Origin: an uncultured Prevotella sp.
GTDB taxonomy: Bacteria > Bacteroidota > Bacteroidia > Bacteroidales > Bacteroidaceae
Direction of reading: 5' to 3'
Length of the DNA stretch: 64,000 bases
NCBI GenBank assembly: GCA_900314995.1
Contig: OMXK01000006.1
Span: 24,068-88,067 of the forward strand
Position 1 is the first letter of the stretch. Each line of letters starts with the position of its first letter. The notes under the pieces are model-generated. The model had not been told where the DNA came from, searched no databases, and saw only the letters and a list, made by a program, of their open reading frames with translations. The translations under genes and the position numbers were made by a program. Of this stretch, positions 28,944 through 36,376 are shown piece by piece.

Positions 28944-28957
28944 CTTTCTTCTATAAC

Positions 28958-29461
28958 TTAATTAATGGTTGCGAAGCGCTCCAGATGGTCGTCTATATAG
29001 TGCGCAATGTTCTCAGTCCACTCTTCTTCATGCTCGATGAAAATATCATCAAGATTGTCAAAGTCGGGGAATTGCTCAAACAATGCCATAAACTCCTCAT
29101 CCGAACACTCCTTCTCTATCTCTTCCCGATGCTTCAACCATAGGGTGTGAGCATCATAAATCAGCTTTGACGGGGCACGCATATCCCACAAACGGAGCAC
29201 TTTTGCCAGTGGGTTCTTAAAGATAAACGGTCCGTATCCGTTATAGATGAGTTGAACGAAACCGCCGTCCATCACTTCCTTGTGCAGGGTATCCCAAGCC
29301 AGTAGCGTCAGCTGGTCGGTATTCAGTTCGGCCATCGTCTCTGGTGTCAATTCTCCGCCAATGGCCTCATAGATAGCCTTGACAAACACTTGGATAAAAG
29401 CGTCCATCCCGTCCATTGCTGCCTGCTGCAGATCAGCATCCTTAACAATCACTTCTTTCAT
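28958..29461 (-). CDS. DMP19 (DUF4375) family protein
   Basis: 167 residues, acidic and all-helical. The region [22 protein letters not shown] and following is the core of the DMP19/DUF4375 family, whose founding members mimic DNA and interfere with DNA-binding proteins. Whether this member does so is unknown. It is 6 bp after the MBL hydrolase and 14 bp before smpB. Confidence 0.8.
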   Translation of the reverse strand: MKEVIVKDADLQQAAMDGMDAFIQVFVKAIYEAIGGELTPETMAELNTDQLTLLAWDTLHKEVMDGGFVQLIYNGYGPFIFKNPLAKVLRLWDMRAPSKLIYDAHTLWLKHREEIEKECSDEEFMALFEQFPDFDNLDDIFIEHEEEWTENIAHYIDDHLERFATIN

Positions 29462-29467
29462 TTGCTT

Positions 29468-30271
29468 TCAAATTAGTTCATACACTCCTGATGGCATCGT
29501 GCGGCGTAATATCTCCAATTCCAGATCCTTCCCGGGTATGATGCCGTAACTTCTCAGGATCGTTTCAACCGTTTTACGGGCCAGTTCCGGGTGGTTGTTC
29601 TCTTCACTGAGGTGGCATAGCCACACATGACGCAGCTGCTCGGTCATGTTTTCTGCCAGCGCCTGGCCGCAATCCGCATTTGAGAGATGACCACTGCCAC
29701 TGAGTATCCGCTTCTTCAAGAACTCCGGATAGGGGCCGTTCACCACCATCTCCACGTCGTGATTAGCTTCGATCACCAGATAGTTGGCATGCGAGATGCT
29801 CTCACGGATCTCATCTGTTATCGTACCGACGTCTGTGACGATGACAAAGGTGACACCTTCGGCCTGTATCTCGTAGCCCACATTGTCTCTGGCATCATGC
29901 GGAACATGGAACGGCCTTATCTGGAAATCGCCAAGCTGGAACGTCTCATTGGCTGCAATATAGCGCTTCAAGTCATTGGCCACCTTCTTGACGATACAAT
30001 AGTTCTGGTCGATACCTAGATGCACTTCACTGGTGGCATAGACTGGCACATGGTACTCATGACTGAAAGAGCCGACAGACTTCACGTGATCGGCATGGTC
30101 GTGCGTAATCAGCAACGACTTCACCGAACTGAGCGATATGCCGTAGTCCTTACAGTGTTTCTTCAGTGTCCGGAGCCCTACTCCGATGTCTATGATGAGT
30201 GCGTCTGTCGCGGTCGCCAGATAGTAGCAATTACCACTGCTGCCGCTACCAAACGATATAAATTTCAACAT
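29468..30271 (-). CDS. Metallo-beta-lactamase fold hydrolase (YycJ/WalJ-like)
   Basis: 267 residues. The FGSGSSGNCYYL N-terminus and the zinc motif THDHADH (about residues 55-61) match the YycJ group of MBL hydrolases, which resemble nucleases. Further ligands are in HVPHDARDN, VTDVGTIT and WLCHLSEENNHP. First gene of a seven-gene leftward run down to 22950. Confidence 0.87.
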   Translation of the reverse strand: MLKFISFGSGSSGNCYYLATATDALIIDIGVGLRTLKKHCKDYGISLSSVKSLLITHDHADHVKSVGSFSHEYHVPVYATSEVHLGIDQNYCIVKKVANDLKRYIAANETFQLGDFQIRPFHVPHDARDNVGYEIQAEGVTFVIVTDVGTITDEIRESISHANYLVIEANHDVEMVVNGPYPEFLKKRILSGSGHLSNADCGQALAENMTEQLRHVWLCHLSEENNHPELARKTVETILRSYGIIPGKDLELEILRRTMPSGVYELI

Positions 30272-30289
30272 CCTTTATTAATTTTCGTG

Positions 30290-30297
30290 CAAAGATA
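30290..30297 (-). promoter_or_regulatory. -7 box of MBL-DMP19-smpB-metH run
   Basis: Minus-strand TATCTTTG 18 bp upstream of the start at 30271. Its upstream side carries a degenerate CTTAATTCCTAATTCT tract instead of a TTTG element. Confidence 0.55.
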
Positions 30298-30386
30298 CGA
30301 ATAAAAAAAGAATTAGGAATTAAGATTTACGATTAAATGCTGTGCCTTGTCTTTTTTTAACTATAATTGTTGAAAAGGATTTGGCG

Positions 30387-32603
30387 TCAGAATGGCAAAC
30401 CGACGGCGAAATGGAAGGCCAAGTCACGACTCAAGTCAGGATGGATCAGCGGATAATGGGCTTCTTCCTCCGTCTGATAGGCAGGATTGATGGCCTTCAT
30501 GCCGAGGTCGAAGCGCAGGATGAAGTAGTCGAAGTTCAGCCTGAGGCCGAGTCCGTAACTGACTGCCAGATCCTGGATCACATTATGGAACTTGAACTGT
30601 CCGCCAGGCTGCTCCGGATAGTCGCGCAATGTCCAAATATTTCCTGCATCAGTAAAAATAGCACCATCGAATTTCCAGAACAGACGGGCACGATATTCCA
30701 GATTGACATCCAACTTCAGGTCACCGGTCTGGGTGATGAAATTAATGCGTCCGTCTTTATCTTTGTATCTGCCAGGCCCCAGACTTCTGACACTCCAGCC
30801 TCTCACGCTGTTTGCGCCACCCGAGAAATAGCGCTTCTCAAATGGCAATACCTTACTGTTTCCATACGGATAGGCGATGCCAATACCAAAATGGAATACC
30901 AGTTGGTCGCGTGTTCCTTTCAAGATATTTCGTGTAAAATCGAAATCCGCCTTTACATATTGCGCATAGGCAATGTCAAAGACCTTATACTGTCCGAGGT
31001 CATTCATCTCACCACCGAAAAGTTGCGAACTGAGTTTAAGCAGGTTGCCTGCCGTCTCGAGATTGGCCTTGAGCGCATACGTACCATTATTATAGGTATA
31101 GCCGAATCCCATTTTCATGATAAACTGATCCTCGTAGTTGTAATGGAGGATCACGTTCGAGTTGGTCTTGTCATCCAGATACTCTTTGCGGAAGGTATCG
31201 CTGATCCAAGGCATGAACACATAGTTCAGGTCGATGAGATCCACGCGGTAGGTATCATGATGATTCCTCGGATTCCACAGATAGTGCCATCCGGCGGAAA
31301 GGACACGCCGCAAGAACTCCGGACGTGTTTGGGAGTCGAACATAAGCGTCAGTTCACTGGTGGCATTCACCCGCCTTCTGGCCTCCTGACTCAAGAACGG
31401 CATGATGAATCGGGGGAACGACAGGCGCGACTCAATGCTATACTCGATGAAGTCCTGATTGCTATAACCCTCCAGTCCTCTGATGGCCTCGTAGGCACCA
31501 CGCAGCTTCAGACTGAACGTCTCCGAACCCTTGAACAAGTTGCGGTTTTGGTAGGTCAGCGAGGCGGCAGCACCAAAATCTCCCGCTGTGTTAGTGCCTT
31601 CTGGCTGGAAACTGATTGTTGAGGGCTTGTTGGTCTGTATCAGGATGCGGGTATCGAGCAGTGTGGTGTCGGCTACAGGCTGGAAACTGATATTCGTGTA
31701 TTTCACCGCCCCAAGTCTGCCGAAGTGGTTGTAGGTGTTCTGCAGTCCTTTGGCCGAATAAGGCTCACCCTCTTCCAGAAACGTGTTCTCTCTGAGCACT
31801 TTCTCTCGCAGATGAATCACCGAGTCCATCGGATTGCCGCTCTCATAGCTGATGTGGCGGATCCAATAACGACTGTGCAGCGTGTCTCCCGAATGTTCGT
31901 CGCTCCGATACGGATGGAGTATCATCGTCAGTTCCACCTGTTTCGTGGCTTCGTTTTTCTTGGCCTGGTAATTGATGAACTCCTTGTGGAAGCGGAAATA
32001 GCCGTTATCCTGCAAGAACCTTGTCACTTGTGAACGTTCCTGATTCATGGCGTCGATATTAAACTGCATGCCATTCTTCAGAATCGGCTTGTAGTCCTTC
32101 ATCAGCTCGGCAATCACCGAATCGCGGATGTCAGTCCGTAATCCTGTAATATAATAAGGTTGTCCCGGATGGAGAATATAGATGGCGTCCACCTTCTTTT
32201 TCTTCTTCTGGTCGATGAACAGTTCAACCTCGCCGTCCAGATAGCCTTTGTTCTGCAGGGCAGACTGAAGGTCCTTGCACGACTGCTGGGCCAGGAGCGT
32301 ATCGTATCTCACAGGGGCTTCACCCATGTTCCTGAACGTACGGTTCAGCCACGAACTGTCCTTGCCGGCCATAGCATAGACACCAAGGGGAATCTTCAGC
32401 GCAGAGAACCAGCGCGTATTCCCCTTCTGGCGTACATAGTCCTTCATCTGAGTCCTGTTGATATCCTTGTACTTGCCGTCGGTGTACACTCTCACATTGT
32501 CGAGCATATAGGTGTCTTCCGGCAAATGACGCGTTGCAGAGCAAGCACATAACAACGACGCGCTTACCAGCCACAGAAAGGGATGCCAACAGGAGGATTT
32601 CAT
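30387..32603 (-). CDS. BamA/TamA-family outer membrane protein (lipoprotein signal)
   Basis: 738 residues from the start at 32603. The first about 20 residues end in a lipobox (SLLCAC), so this Omp85-family member is probably lipidated. POTRA-like repeats occupy about residues 30-330 (LDNVRVYTDGKY, YYITGLRTDIRD), and the C-terminal half is a 16-strand barrel with PFEKRYFSGGANSVRGW, the VRGF/Y lid-lock motif, and a terminal aromatic FHFAVGLPF. It could insert or export outer-membrane proteins; it is not the main BamA because of the lipobox and short POTRA region. Confidence 0.88.
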   Translation of the reverse strand: MKSSCWHPFLWLVSASLLCACSATRHLPEDTYMLDNVRVYTDGKYKDINRTQMKDYVRQKGNTRWFSALKIPLGVYAMAGKDSSWLNRTFRNMGEAPVRYDTLLAQQSCKDLQSALQNKGYLDGEVELFIDQKKKKKVDAIYILHPGQPYYITGLRTDIRDSVIAELMKDYKPILKNGMQFNIDAMNQERSQVTRFLQDNGYFRFHKEFINYQAKKNEATKQVELTMILHPYRSDEHSGDTLHSRYWIRHISYESGNPMDSVIHLREKVLRENTFLEEGEPYSAKGLQNTYNHFGRLGAVKYTNISFQPVADTTLLDTRILIQTNKPSTISFQPEGTNTAGDFGAAASLTYQNRNLFKGSETFSLKLRGAYEAIRGLEGYSNQDFIEYSIESRLSFPRFIMPFLSQEARRRVNATSELTLMFDSQTRPEFLRRVLSAGWHYLWNPRNHHDTYRVDLIDLNYVFMPWISDTFRKEYLDDKTNSNVILHYNYEDQFIMKMGFGYTYNNGTYALKANLETAGNLLKLSSQLFGGEMNDLGQYKVFDIAYAQYVKADFDFTRNILKGTRDQLVFHFGIGIAYPYGNSKVLPFEKRYFSGGANSVRGWSVRSLGPGRYKDKDGRINFITQTGDLKLDVNLEYRARLFWKFDGAIFTDAGNIWTLRDYPEQPGGQFKFHNVIQDLAVSYGLGLRLNFDYFILRFDLGMKAINPAYQTEEEAHYPLIHPDLSRDLAFHFAVGLPF

Positions 32604-32624
32604 TATTTTCTTTCTTTCAATCTG

Positions 32625-32632
32625 CAAAAATA
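32625..32632 (-). promoter_or_regulatory. -7 box of BamA-like gene
   Basis: Minus-strand TATTTTTG, 22 bp upstream of the start at 32603. The -33 side falls in the TTAATTCT-type tract at 32640-32675. Confidence 0.5.
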
Positions 32633-32639
32633 CAAAAAA

Positions 32640-32675
32640 CTCTTAATTCTAAATTCTAATTTCTAAATAAATTCT
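32640..32675 (+). repeat. Degenerate TTAATTCT repeat between divergent promoters
   Basis: An imperfect tract built from CTTAATTCT, AAATTCTAA and TTCTAAATAAATT lies exactly between the divergent -7 boxes at 32625-32632 and 32676-32683, the same layout as at 8423-8457. Confidence 0.7.
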
Positions 32676-32683
32676 TATCTTTG
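32676..32683 (+). promoter_or_regulatory. -7 box of rRNA/tRNA methyltransferase gene
   Basis: TATCTTTG, 27 bp upstream of the start at 32710, without a recognisable TTTG at -33. Confidence 0.55.
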
Positions 32684-32709
32684 TAGCGGAATTAACGACT
32701 TTTTTGAAA

Positions 32710-33471
32710 ATGATCAGCAAAAACCAATTCAAATTCATCCGACAACTGGACCAGAAGAAATACCGTCGCCGTGAAGGTCTGTTCGTGGCAGAAGGCACAA
32801 AAGTGGTGGGCGACCTCCTGCTGCGCTATCAGCCCCATTCGCTTTTTGCAACGGCGGAATGGCTGGAAGCCAACCGTTCCATCCTCAGTTCGTCTTTGGC
32901 CATGACAGAAGTATCCTCCGATGAACTCCAGCGGATCAGTTTCCAACAGCATCCCCAACAAGTGCTGGCCCTCTTCCCTATTCCTGATCATGCTGCCAGC
33001 ACAGCCTTTCAGCCTTCGGCGCTCTCTCTGGCGCTTGATGGCGTGCAGGATCCTGGCAACCTGGGTACCATCATCCGCATCGCAGACTGGTTTGGCATCA
33101 AGACCATCTATTGCAGCGAGGATACAGTCGATGCCTGGAATCCGAAAGTTGTCCAGGCCACGATGGGAAGTATCGCACGCATAAACCTTATTTATATAGA
33201 CCTGCCAGAGCTGCTTGATACCCTACCCGACTCCTTCCCCGTCTATGGCACCCTGCTCGATGGTGATGACATCTATCAGCAATCCCTTTCCGAGAATGGA
33301 CTGATTATCATGGGCAATGAAGGGAACGGGATCTCTGAGGCTGTCCGTACCCGTATCAACCACCGTCTGCTCATCCCCTCTTTCAGTCAGGGCGATACTG
33401 CCGAGAGTCTGAACGTAGCCATCGCCACAGCCATCACCTGCTCCGAATTTCGCCGCAGAAAGGCCACATAA
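32710..33471 (+). CDS. SpoU/TrmH-family RNA 2'-O-methyltransferase
   Basis: 253 residues from the ATG at 32710; a TTG two codons upstream is less likely. The N-terminal SpoU substrate-binding domain (LDQKKYRRREGLFVAEGTKV) is followed by the knotted SPOUT domain with LDGVQDPGNLGTIIRIADW, IMGNEGNGIS and PSFSQGDTAESLNVAIA, the three TrmH motifs. It probably methylates rRNA; the site is unknown. Confidence 0.92.
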   Translation: MISKNQFKFIRQLDQKKYRRREGLFVAEGTKVVGDLLLRYQPHSLFATAEWLEANRSILSSSLAMTEVSSDELQRISFQQHPQQVLALFPIPDHAASTAFQPSALSLALDGVQDPGNLGTIIRIADWFGIKTIYCSEDTVDAWNPKVVQATMGSIARINLIYIDLPELLDTLPDSFPVYGTLLDGDDIYQQSLSENGLIIMGNEGNGISEAVRTRINHRLLIPSFSQGDTAESLNVAIATAITCSEFRRRKAT

Positions 33472-33547
33472 TAGTAGTTTTTGGCCTTATTAATAGTTAA
33501 AATTCAAAAAACACGCCATTCTTTATCCATATTCCGTTTTTTTTTCT

Positions 33548-33555
33548 TATCTTTG
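33548..33555 (+). promoter_or_regulatory. -7 box of lipoprotein gene
   Basis: TATCTTTG preceded by a T-rich tract; 51 bp upstream of the ATG at 33607. No clear -33 element. Confidence 0.5.
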
Positions 33556-33606
33556 CAGCACAAAAATATATCAGTAATTAGATTAATCAGTCAAAACCAT
33601 CCAAAA

Positions 33607-34215
33607 ATGAAACATTTTAGACAAATTCTCTATATCAACATTGGTGTGTTCTCTATGCTTCTGATGTTTGCAGGTTGTCAGAATAGCCCTCAAAACCAGC
33701 AGGCTGACAATGTCGTCAGGAAAGACACCATGAAAACTGTCGCGAAGATGGATTCCGAAATGCAGTTGGAAATGGAACGTGCCGTGATTCTCGATTACGT
33801 GCAGAATATCTTCAGGGTAGTCAATGATGACCAGCGAACCATTACCGGTTTTGTGAATAGCGGACTATGCGACAGAGCCTTCTGCTCAAAATCCTGGAAC
33901 AAGCTGATCAAGTCCATCAAGAGGAAGGAGTATCTCACCGGCACCCTCTTCTTTGAGGTTGATTACTGGACGATGACACGCGATCCGGGGATGGTGACCT
34001 TTGAGGATTTTGAGGTCACAAAGCTTGTGATGGACGAGAAGGAGAAGTCTGCCTCAGTATCATTTGTGGTCTGTGAATACAATGACGATGTTCCCGCCCG
34101 GGTTGATTTGGTCTATGAAGACGGCCGTTGGGTCATCGACAATTTCTACGACCTCCGCTACATGCTGAACCTCCGCCACTGCATGTGGAACTATCTGAAC
34201 AACGATTTCATCTGA
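33607..34215 (+). CDS. Hypothetical lipoprotein
   Basis: 202 residues from MKHFRQILYINIGVF. The longer frame back to 33481 is rejected because it covers the promoter. The signal ends at the lipobox FAGC. The mature part begins with a helix and continues with strands ending in RVDLVYEDGRWVIDNFYDL, a pattern seen in NTF2-like/DUF3828 proteins. The assignment is weak. No partner is obvious; a DUF4251 lipoprotein follows after 37 bp. Confidence 0.75.
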   Translation: MKHFRQILYINIGVFSMLLMFAGCQNSPQNQQADNVVRKDTMKTVAKMDSEMQLEMERAVILDYVQNIFRVVNDDQRTITGFVNSGLCDRAFCSKSWNKLIKSIKRKEYLTGTLFFEVDYWTMTRDPGMVTFEDFEVTKLVMDEKEKSASVSFVVCEYNDDVPARVDLVYEDGRWVIDNFYDLRYMLNLRHCMWNYLNNDFI

Positions 34216-34252
34216 TACTCCCGAAAGATTACCTGACATCTTTAAGTTCCGT

Positions 34253-34747
34253 ATGAAGACATTCATTACAACATTGCTTTTCACATGCTCAGCACTGGTG
34301 ACGCTGAGCGGATGCGCCACAGCCGAAGAGCGTGCTGCGAGGGCTGCAGAACAAGCCTTGAAAGTAAAGACGGCACTCACGCAGCGACGCTATAAGATCG
34401 ACGTCAACCGCATGTACCCGATGAATGGCAATTCTAGAAACGTATCTTACGGCTACTCCGTAGAGGTGCGCAACGACACCCTCATCTCCTACCTGCCCTA
34501 TTTCGGACGCGCTTACAATGTGCCATACGGCGGAGGTAAGGGCTTAAACTTCTCCGAACGCATCGGCAGCTATCATGAGACGCAGCAGTCTAACGGAGCG
34601 CGTGTGATAGATATCGAACTGAAGAACGACGAGGACATCTATCAATACACCATCAAGGTCTTCGACAACGGCAATTCCTCCATTGACGTCCAGTCCCGCC
34701 AGCGCGATCCCATCTCCTACTCCGGCGAAATGGTCTTCGGGGAATAA
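34253..34747 (+). CDS. DUF4251 family lipoprotein
   Basis: 164 residues with signal peptide and lipobox LSGC. The mature part, ALKVKTALTQRRYKIDVNRM then VSYGYSVEVRNDTLISYLPY and GRAYNVPYGGGKGLNF, is the DUF4251 fold of Bacteroidetes periplasmic proteins. Function unknown. Ends just before a strong terminator. Confidence 0.85.
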   Translation: MKTFITTLLFTCSALVTLSGCATAEERAARAAEQALKVKTALTQRRYKIDVNRMYPMNGNSRNVSYGYSVEVRNDTLISYLPYFGRAYNVPYGGGKGLNFSERIGSYHETQQSNGARVIDIELKNDEDIYQYTIKVFDNGNSSIDVQSRQRDPISYSGEMVFGE

Positions 34748-34793
34748 TATAAATTGGATATTTGCAACTGGGGCCTGGCCTCAGAGAGCACTT

Positions 34794-34816
34794 TAGCCCA
34801 CTCTCCAGGTGGGCTA
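34794..34816 (+). terminator. Terminator after DUF4251 gene
   Basis: A perfect 8-bp stem TAGCCCAC/GTGGGCTA with 7-nt loop, followed by TATATTCATTTTT. Confidence 0.75.
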
Positions 34817-34838
34817 TATTCATTTTTCTCCCCAAAAA

Positions 34839-34870
34839 CTTGGAACATTAAGAAATATTACCTATATTTG
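34839..34870 (+). promoter_or_regulatory. Promoter of mntA-hepT
   Basis: CTTG (34839-34842), 20-bp spacer, TATATTTG (34863-34870), 27 bp before the mntA start. Confidence 0.65.
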
Positions 34871-34897
34871 CACTCGTAAATTATAAATGTCAGCAAG

Positions 34898-35200
34898 ATG
34901 AGTACACAAGCCATTACAGAAAAAATTGCTGAATACTTCAAGACGCAACCCGTTTTGAAGGCATGGATTTTTGGTTCCTTTGCCCGTGGAGAAGAAACGT
35001 CGGACAGCGATGTGGACATTCTTGTAAGATTCGACAGGTCTAAATCCTCTATAGGTTTATTCGCCTACATGCGCATGCATCGTGAATTGGAAGAGAGACT
35101 AGGCCGAAAGGTCGACCTCGCTGAAGAAGGTACCCTTCGCCCTGCCGCGCAACTAACTGCAAATCGTGACAAAAAATTGATCTATGAGAGAAGCAATTAG
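34898..35200 (+). CDS. mntA: MntA-type nucleotidyltransferase antitoxin
   Basis: 100 residues. The minimal nucleotidyltransferase motif GSX10DXD is present as GSFARGEETSDSDVD (residues about 27-41). In studied HepT/MntA systems this protein inactivates the HEPN toxin by adding AMP to a tyrosine in its active site (established knowledge). The last 17 bp overlap the start of hepT, the usual antitoxin-first layout. Confidence 0.88.
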   Translation: MSTQAITEKIAEYFKTQPVLKAWIFGSFARGEETSDSDVDILVRFDRSKSSIGLFAYMRMHRELEERLGRKVDLAEEGTLRPAAQLTANRDKKLIYERSN

Positions 35201-35534
35201 GGACATCGACCGTCTGCGACATATCGATGAGTGCATTGAGCATATTAATGACTATCTTAACGGGAAGTCATTTGAAGAAATGAAAGCAAACGCCATGTGT
35301 TTCCATGCTGTTGTCTATAACATCATGATTATTGGCGAGGCAACAAATCTTCTGACAAAAGATTTTCGTGACCGACACCCAGAAGTACCTTGGCGGGATA
35401 TTGTTGATATGCGTAATGCTTTGGTGCATGGCTACATTACGACCAATGCTACGTTGGTTTGGGATACCTATACTACAGATCTGCCATTGTTGAAAAAACA
35501 AATTACTCAATTCATTGAGGAATTAAATAAATAA
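35184..35534 (+). CDS. hepT: HepT-like HEPN ribonuclease toxin (DUF86)
   Basis: 116 residues, all-helical. The catalytic and regulatory motif RX4HXY is intact as RNALVHGY near residue 77, including the tyrosine that the partner MntA modifies. The DUF86 core (CFHAVVYNIMIIGEATNLL; HPEVPWRDIVDMRNAL) is complete, so the module looks functional. It overlaps mntA by 17 bp. Confidence 0.88.
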   Translation: MREAIRDIDRLRHIDECIEHINDYLNGKSFEEMKANAMCFHAVVYNIMIIGEATNLLTKDFRDRHPEVPWRDIVDMRNALVHGYITTNATLVWDTYTTDLPLLKKQITQFIEELNK

Positions 35535-35799
35535 TGTTGATTTCCCGTAGCCATTTTCGTCTTGAAGGTTTTCGATCAGTGGCAGCATGGTTCTTCTTAA
35601 TGGTACTTTCCTTAAATGTGTTGAAATCTTCCTCCGTGATATTCATCAGGAACTTGTTCTCTTCATTCAAGCCACTCCATCCCTCGATAATCTGTTGAAA
35701 AAGCTGCTTCCGCTGATAGTAATTGCTAATATAGTTCTTTACACGCTCTTCCTTCAGCCTCTTTTCCATATAGGATAAATCCTTTCCACCAGGGTGCAT
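35512..35799 (-). CDS. Small basic hypothetical protein, possible gene remnant
   Basis: A 95-residue frame that ends 23 bp inside the 3' end of hepT on the opposite strand. The credible protein part starts at the inner methionine (MEKRLKEERVKNYISNYYQR, start 35769). It is charged and helical, then low in structure with a basic end (RKPSRRKWLRE). No family recognised and no promoter seen. It may be a real small gene or the remnant of an inserted element. Confidence 0.35.
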   Translation of the reverse strand: MHPGGKDLSYMEKRLKEERVKNYISNYYQRKQLFQQIIEGWSGLNEENKFLMNITEEDFNTFKESTIKKNHAATDRKPSRRKWLREINIIYLIPQ

Positions 35800-35959
35800 T
35801 TAGCAAAATGCATAAAATCGCTGGGGATAATGGAGTAAATGAAGTGATTGTTAATGATGCTGAAATGTTGTATTGCTTTGTGGAAATTGATATTTTGTTA
35901 TATCTTTCTACCAAAATATTATATATATCGTTGTTAATCAATAAGTTAATATGAAAAGT

Positions 35960-36014
35960 ACTTTCTACTAACTTTCTACAAACTTTCTACTAGGTTTCTA
36001 CTAACTCTCTACTA
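35960..36014 (+). repeat. Left array: five tandem 11-bp units
   Basis: Exactly five contiguous 11-mers with consensus ACTTTCTACTA. Units 1 and 3 are perfect, unit 2 ends in CAA, unit 4 starts GG, unit 5 has C for T at position 4. No spacer bases occur between units. Confidence 0.95.
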
Positions 36015-36040
36015 AAATATGGATTTATCGGTAATTAGTG

Positions 36041-36106
36041 GGTAGTTTGTTACCGAGTGACGGGTGGTTTGTTACCGAGTAAAAGGTGGTTTGTCGTAAT
36101 GGGATT
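36041..36106 (+). repeat. 22-bp iteron-like direct repeats
   Basis: Three units with a period of exactly 22 bp. Each starts GGTRGTTTGT; the first two continue TTACCGAGT, the third diverges after TTTGT. TTACCGA also forms an inverted repeat with TCGGTAA at 36028-36034. Confidence 0.9.
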
Positions 36107-36109
36107 TGT

Positions 36110-36127
36110 AAATTCTCTAGAGAATTT
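36110..36127. repeat. 18-bp perfect palindrome
   Basis: AAATTCTCTAGAGAATTT is identical on both strands. It lies between the iteron-like repeats and the right array and could be a dimer-binding site or a cruciform. Confidence 0.9.
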
Positions 36128-36189
36128 TGTAATCTAGTACTGGCGGAGTTGGCATCATGTAGGGATAAATGCATGGAAAGGTATATTGT

Positions 36190-36244
36190 AAGTAGAAAGT
36201 TGGTAGAGACTTTGTAGAAAGAAAGTAGAAAGTTAGTAGAAAGA
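36190..36244 (-). repeat. Right array: five tandem 11-bp units, inverted
   Basis: Exactly five contiguous 11-mers with plus-strand consensus TAGTAGAAAGT, the reverse complement of the left array unit. Deviations are at the first two and last positions, plus a GAGAC variant in unit 2. Confidence 0.95.
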
Positions 36245-36333
36245 TGATTTTGGATTAAATTACTTGTAATCAATCGTTTATATATAATATTTGTAGAGAA
36301 TTTAAAGAAAATAAGAAATTTGAATAGAAAATA

Positions 36334-36365
36334 GTTGGATATATGAGATAATTATAGTAACTTTG
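36334..36365 (+). promoter_or_regulatory. Promoter of primase-helicase gene
   Basis: GTTG (36334-36337), 20-bp spacer, TAACTTTG (36358-36365), 12 bp before the first ATG (36377) and 24 bp before the second (36389). Confidence 0.65.
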
Positions 36366-36376
36366 CAGGCAAAAAA

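Larger units (their letters stand above)
35800..36376 (+). other. Repeat-rich non-coding region, origin-like
   Basis: This is the only gap over 300 bp. It is AT-rich and contains, in order: an 11-bp x5 array (35960-36014), 22-bp direct repeats (36041-36106), an 18-bp palindrome (36110-36127), an inverted 11-bp x5 array (36190-36244), an AT-rich stretch (36245-36333) and the promoter of the primase-helicase. The first 160 bp hold no repeat I can see. Iteron arrays, a palindrome and an AT-rich tract beside an initiator-like gene are the usual parts of a plasmid or phage replication origin; this role is inferred. Confidence 0.6.

Noticed and set aside
28944-28957. Cobalamin riboswitch for metH
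   Set aside because: metH overlaps smpB and smpB follows DMP19 by 14 bp, so there is no leader to hold one; nothing like it is seen before the operon either.
30342-31622. 426-codon open frame on the plus strand
   Set aside because: It lies entirely antisense to the BamA-like gene, has no promoter, signal or known motif, and mirrors the codon pattern of the real gene.
35960-36244. CRISPR array
   Set aside because: Units are 11 bp, directly contiguous, with no unique spacers and no cas genes.
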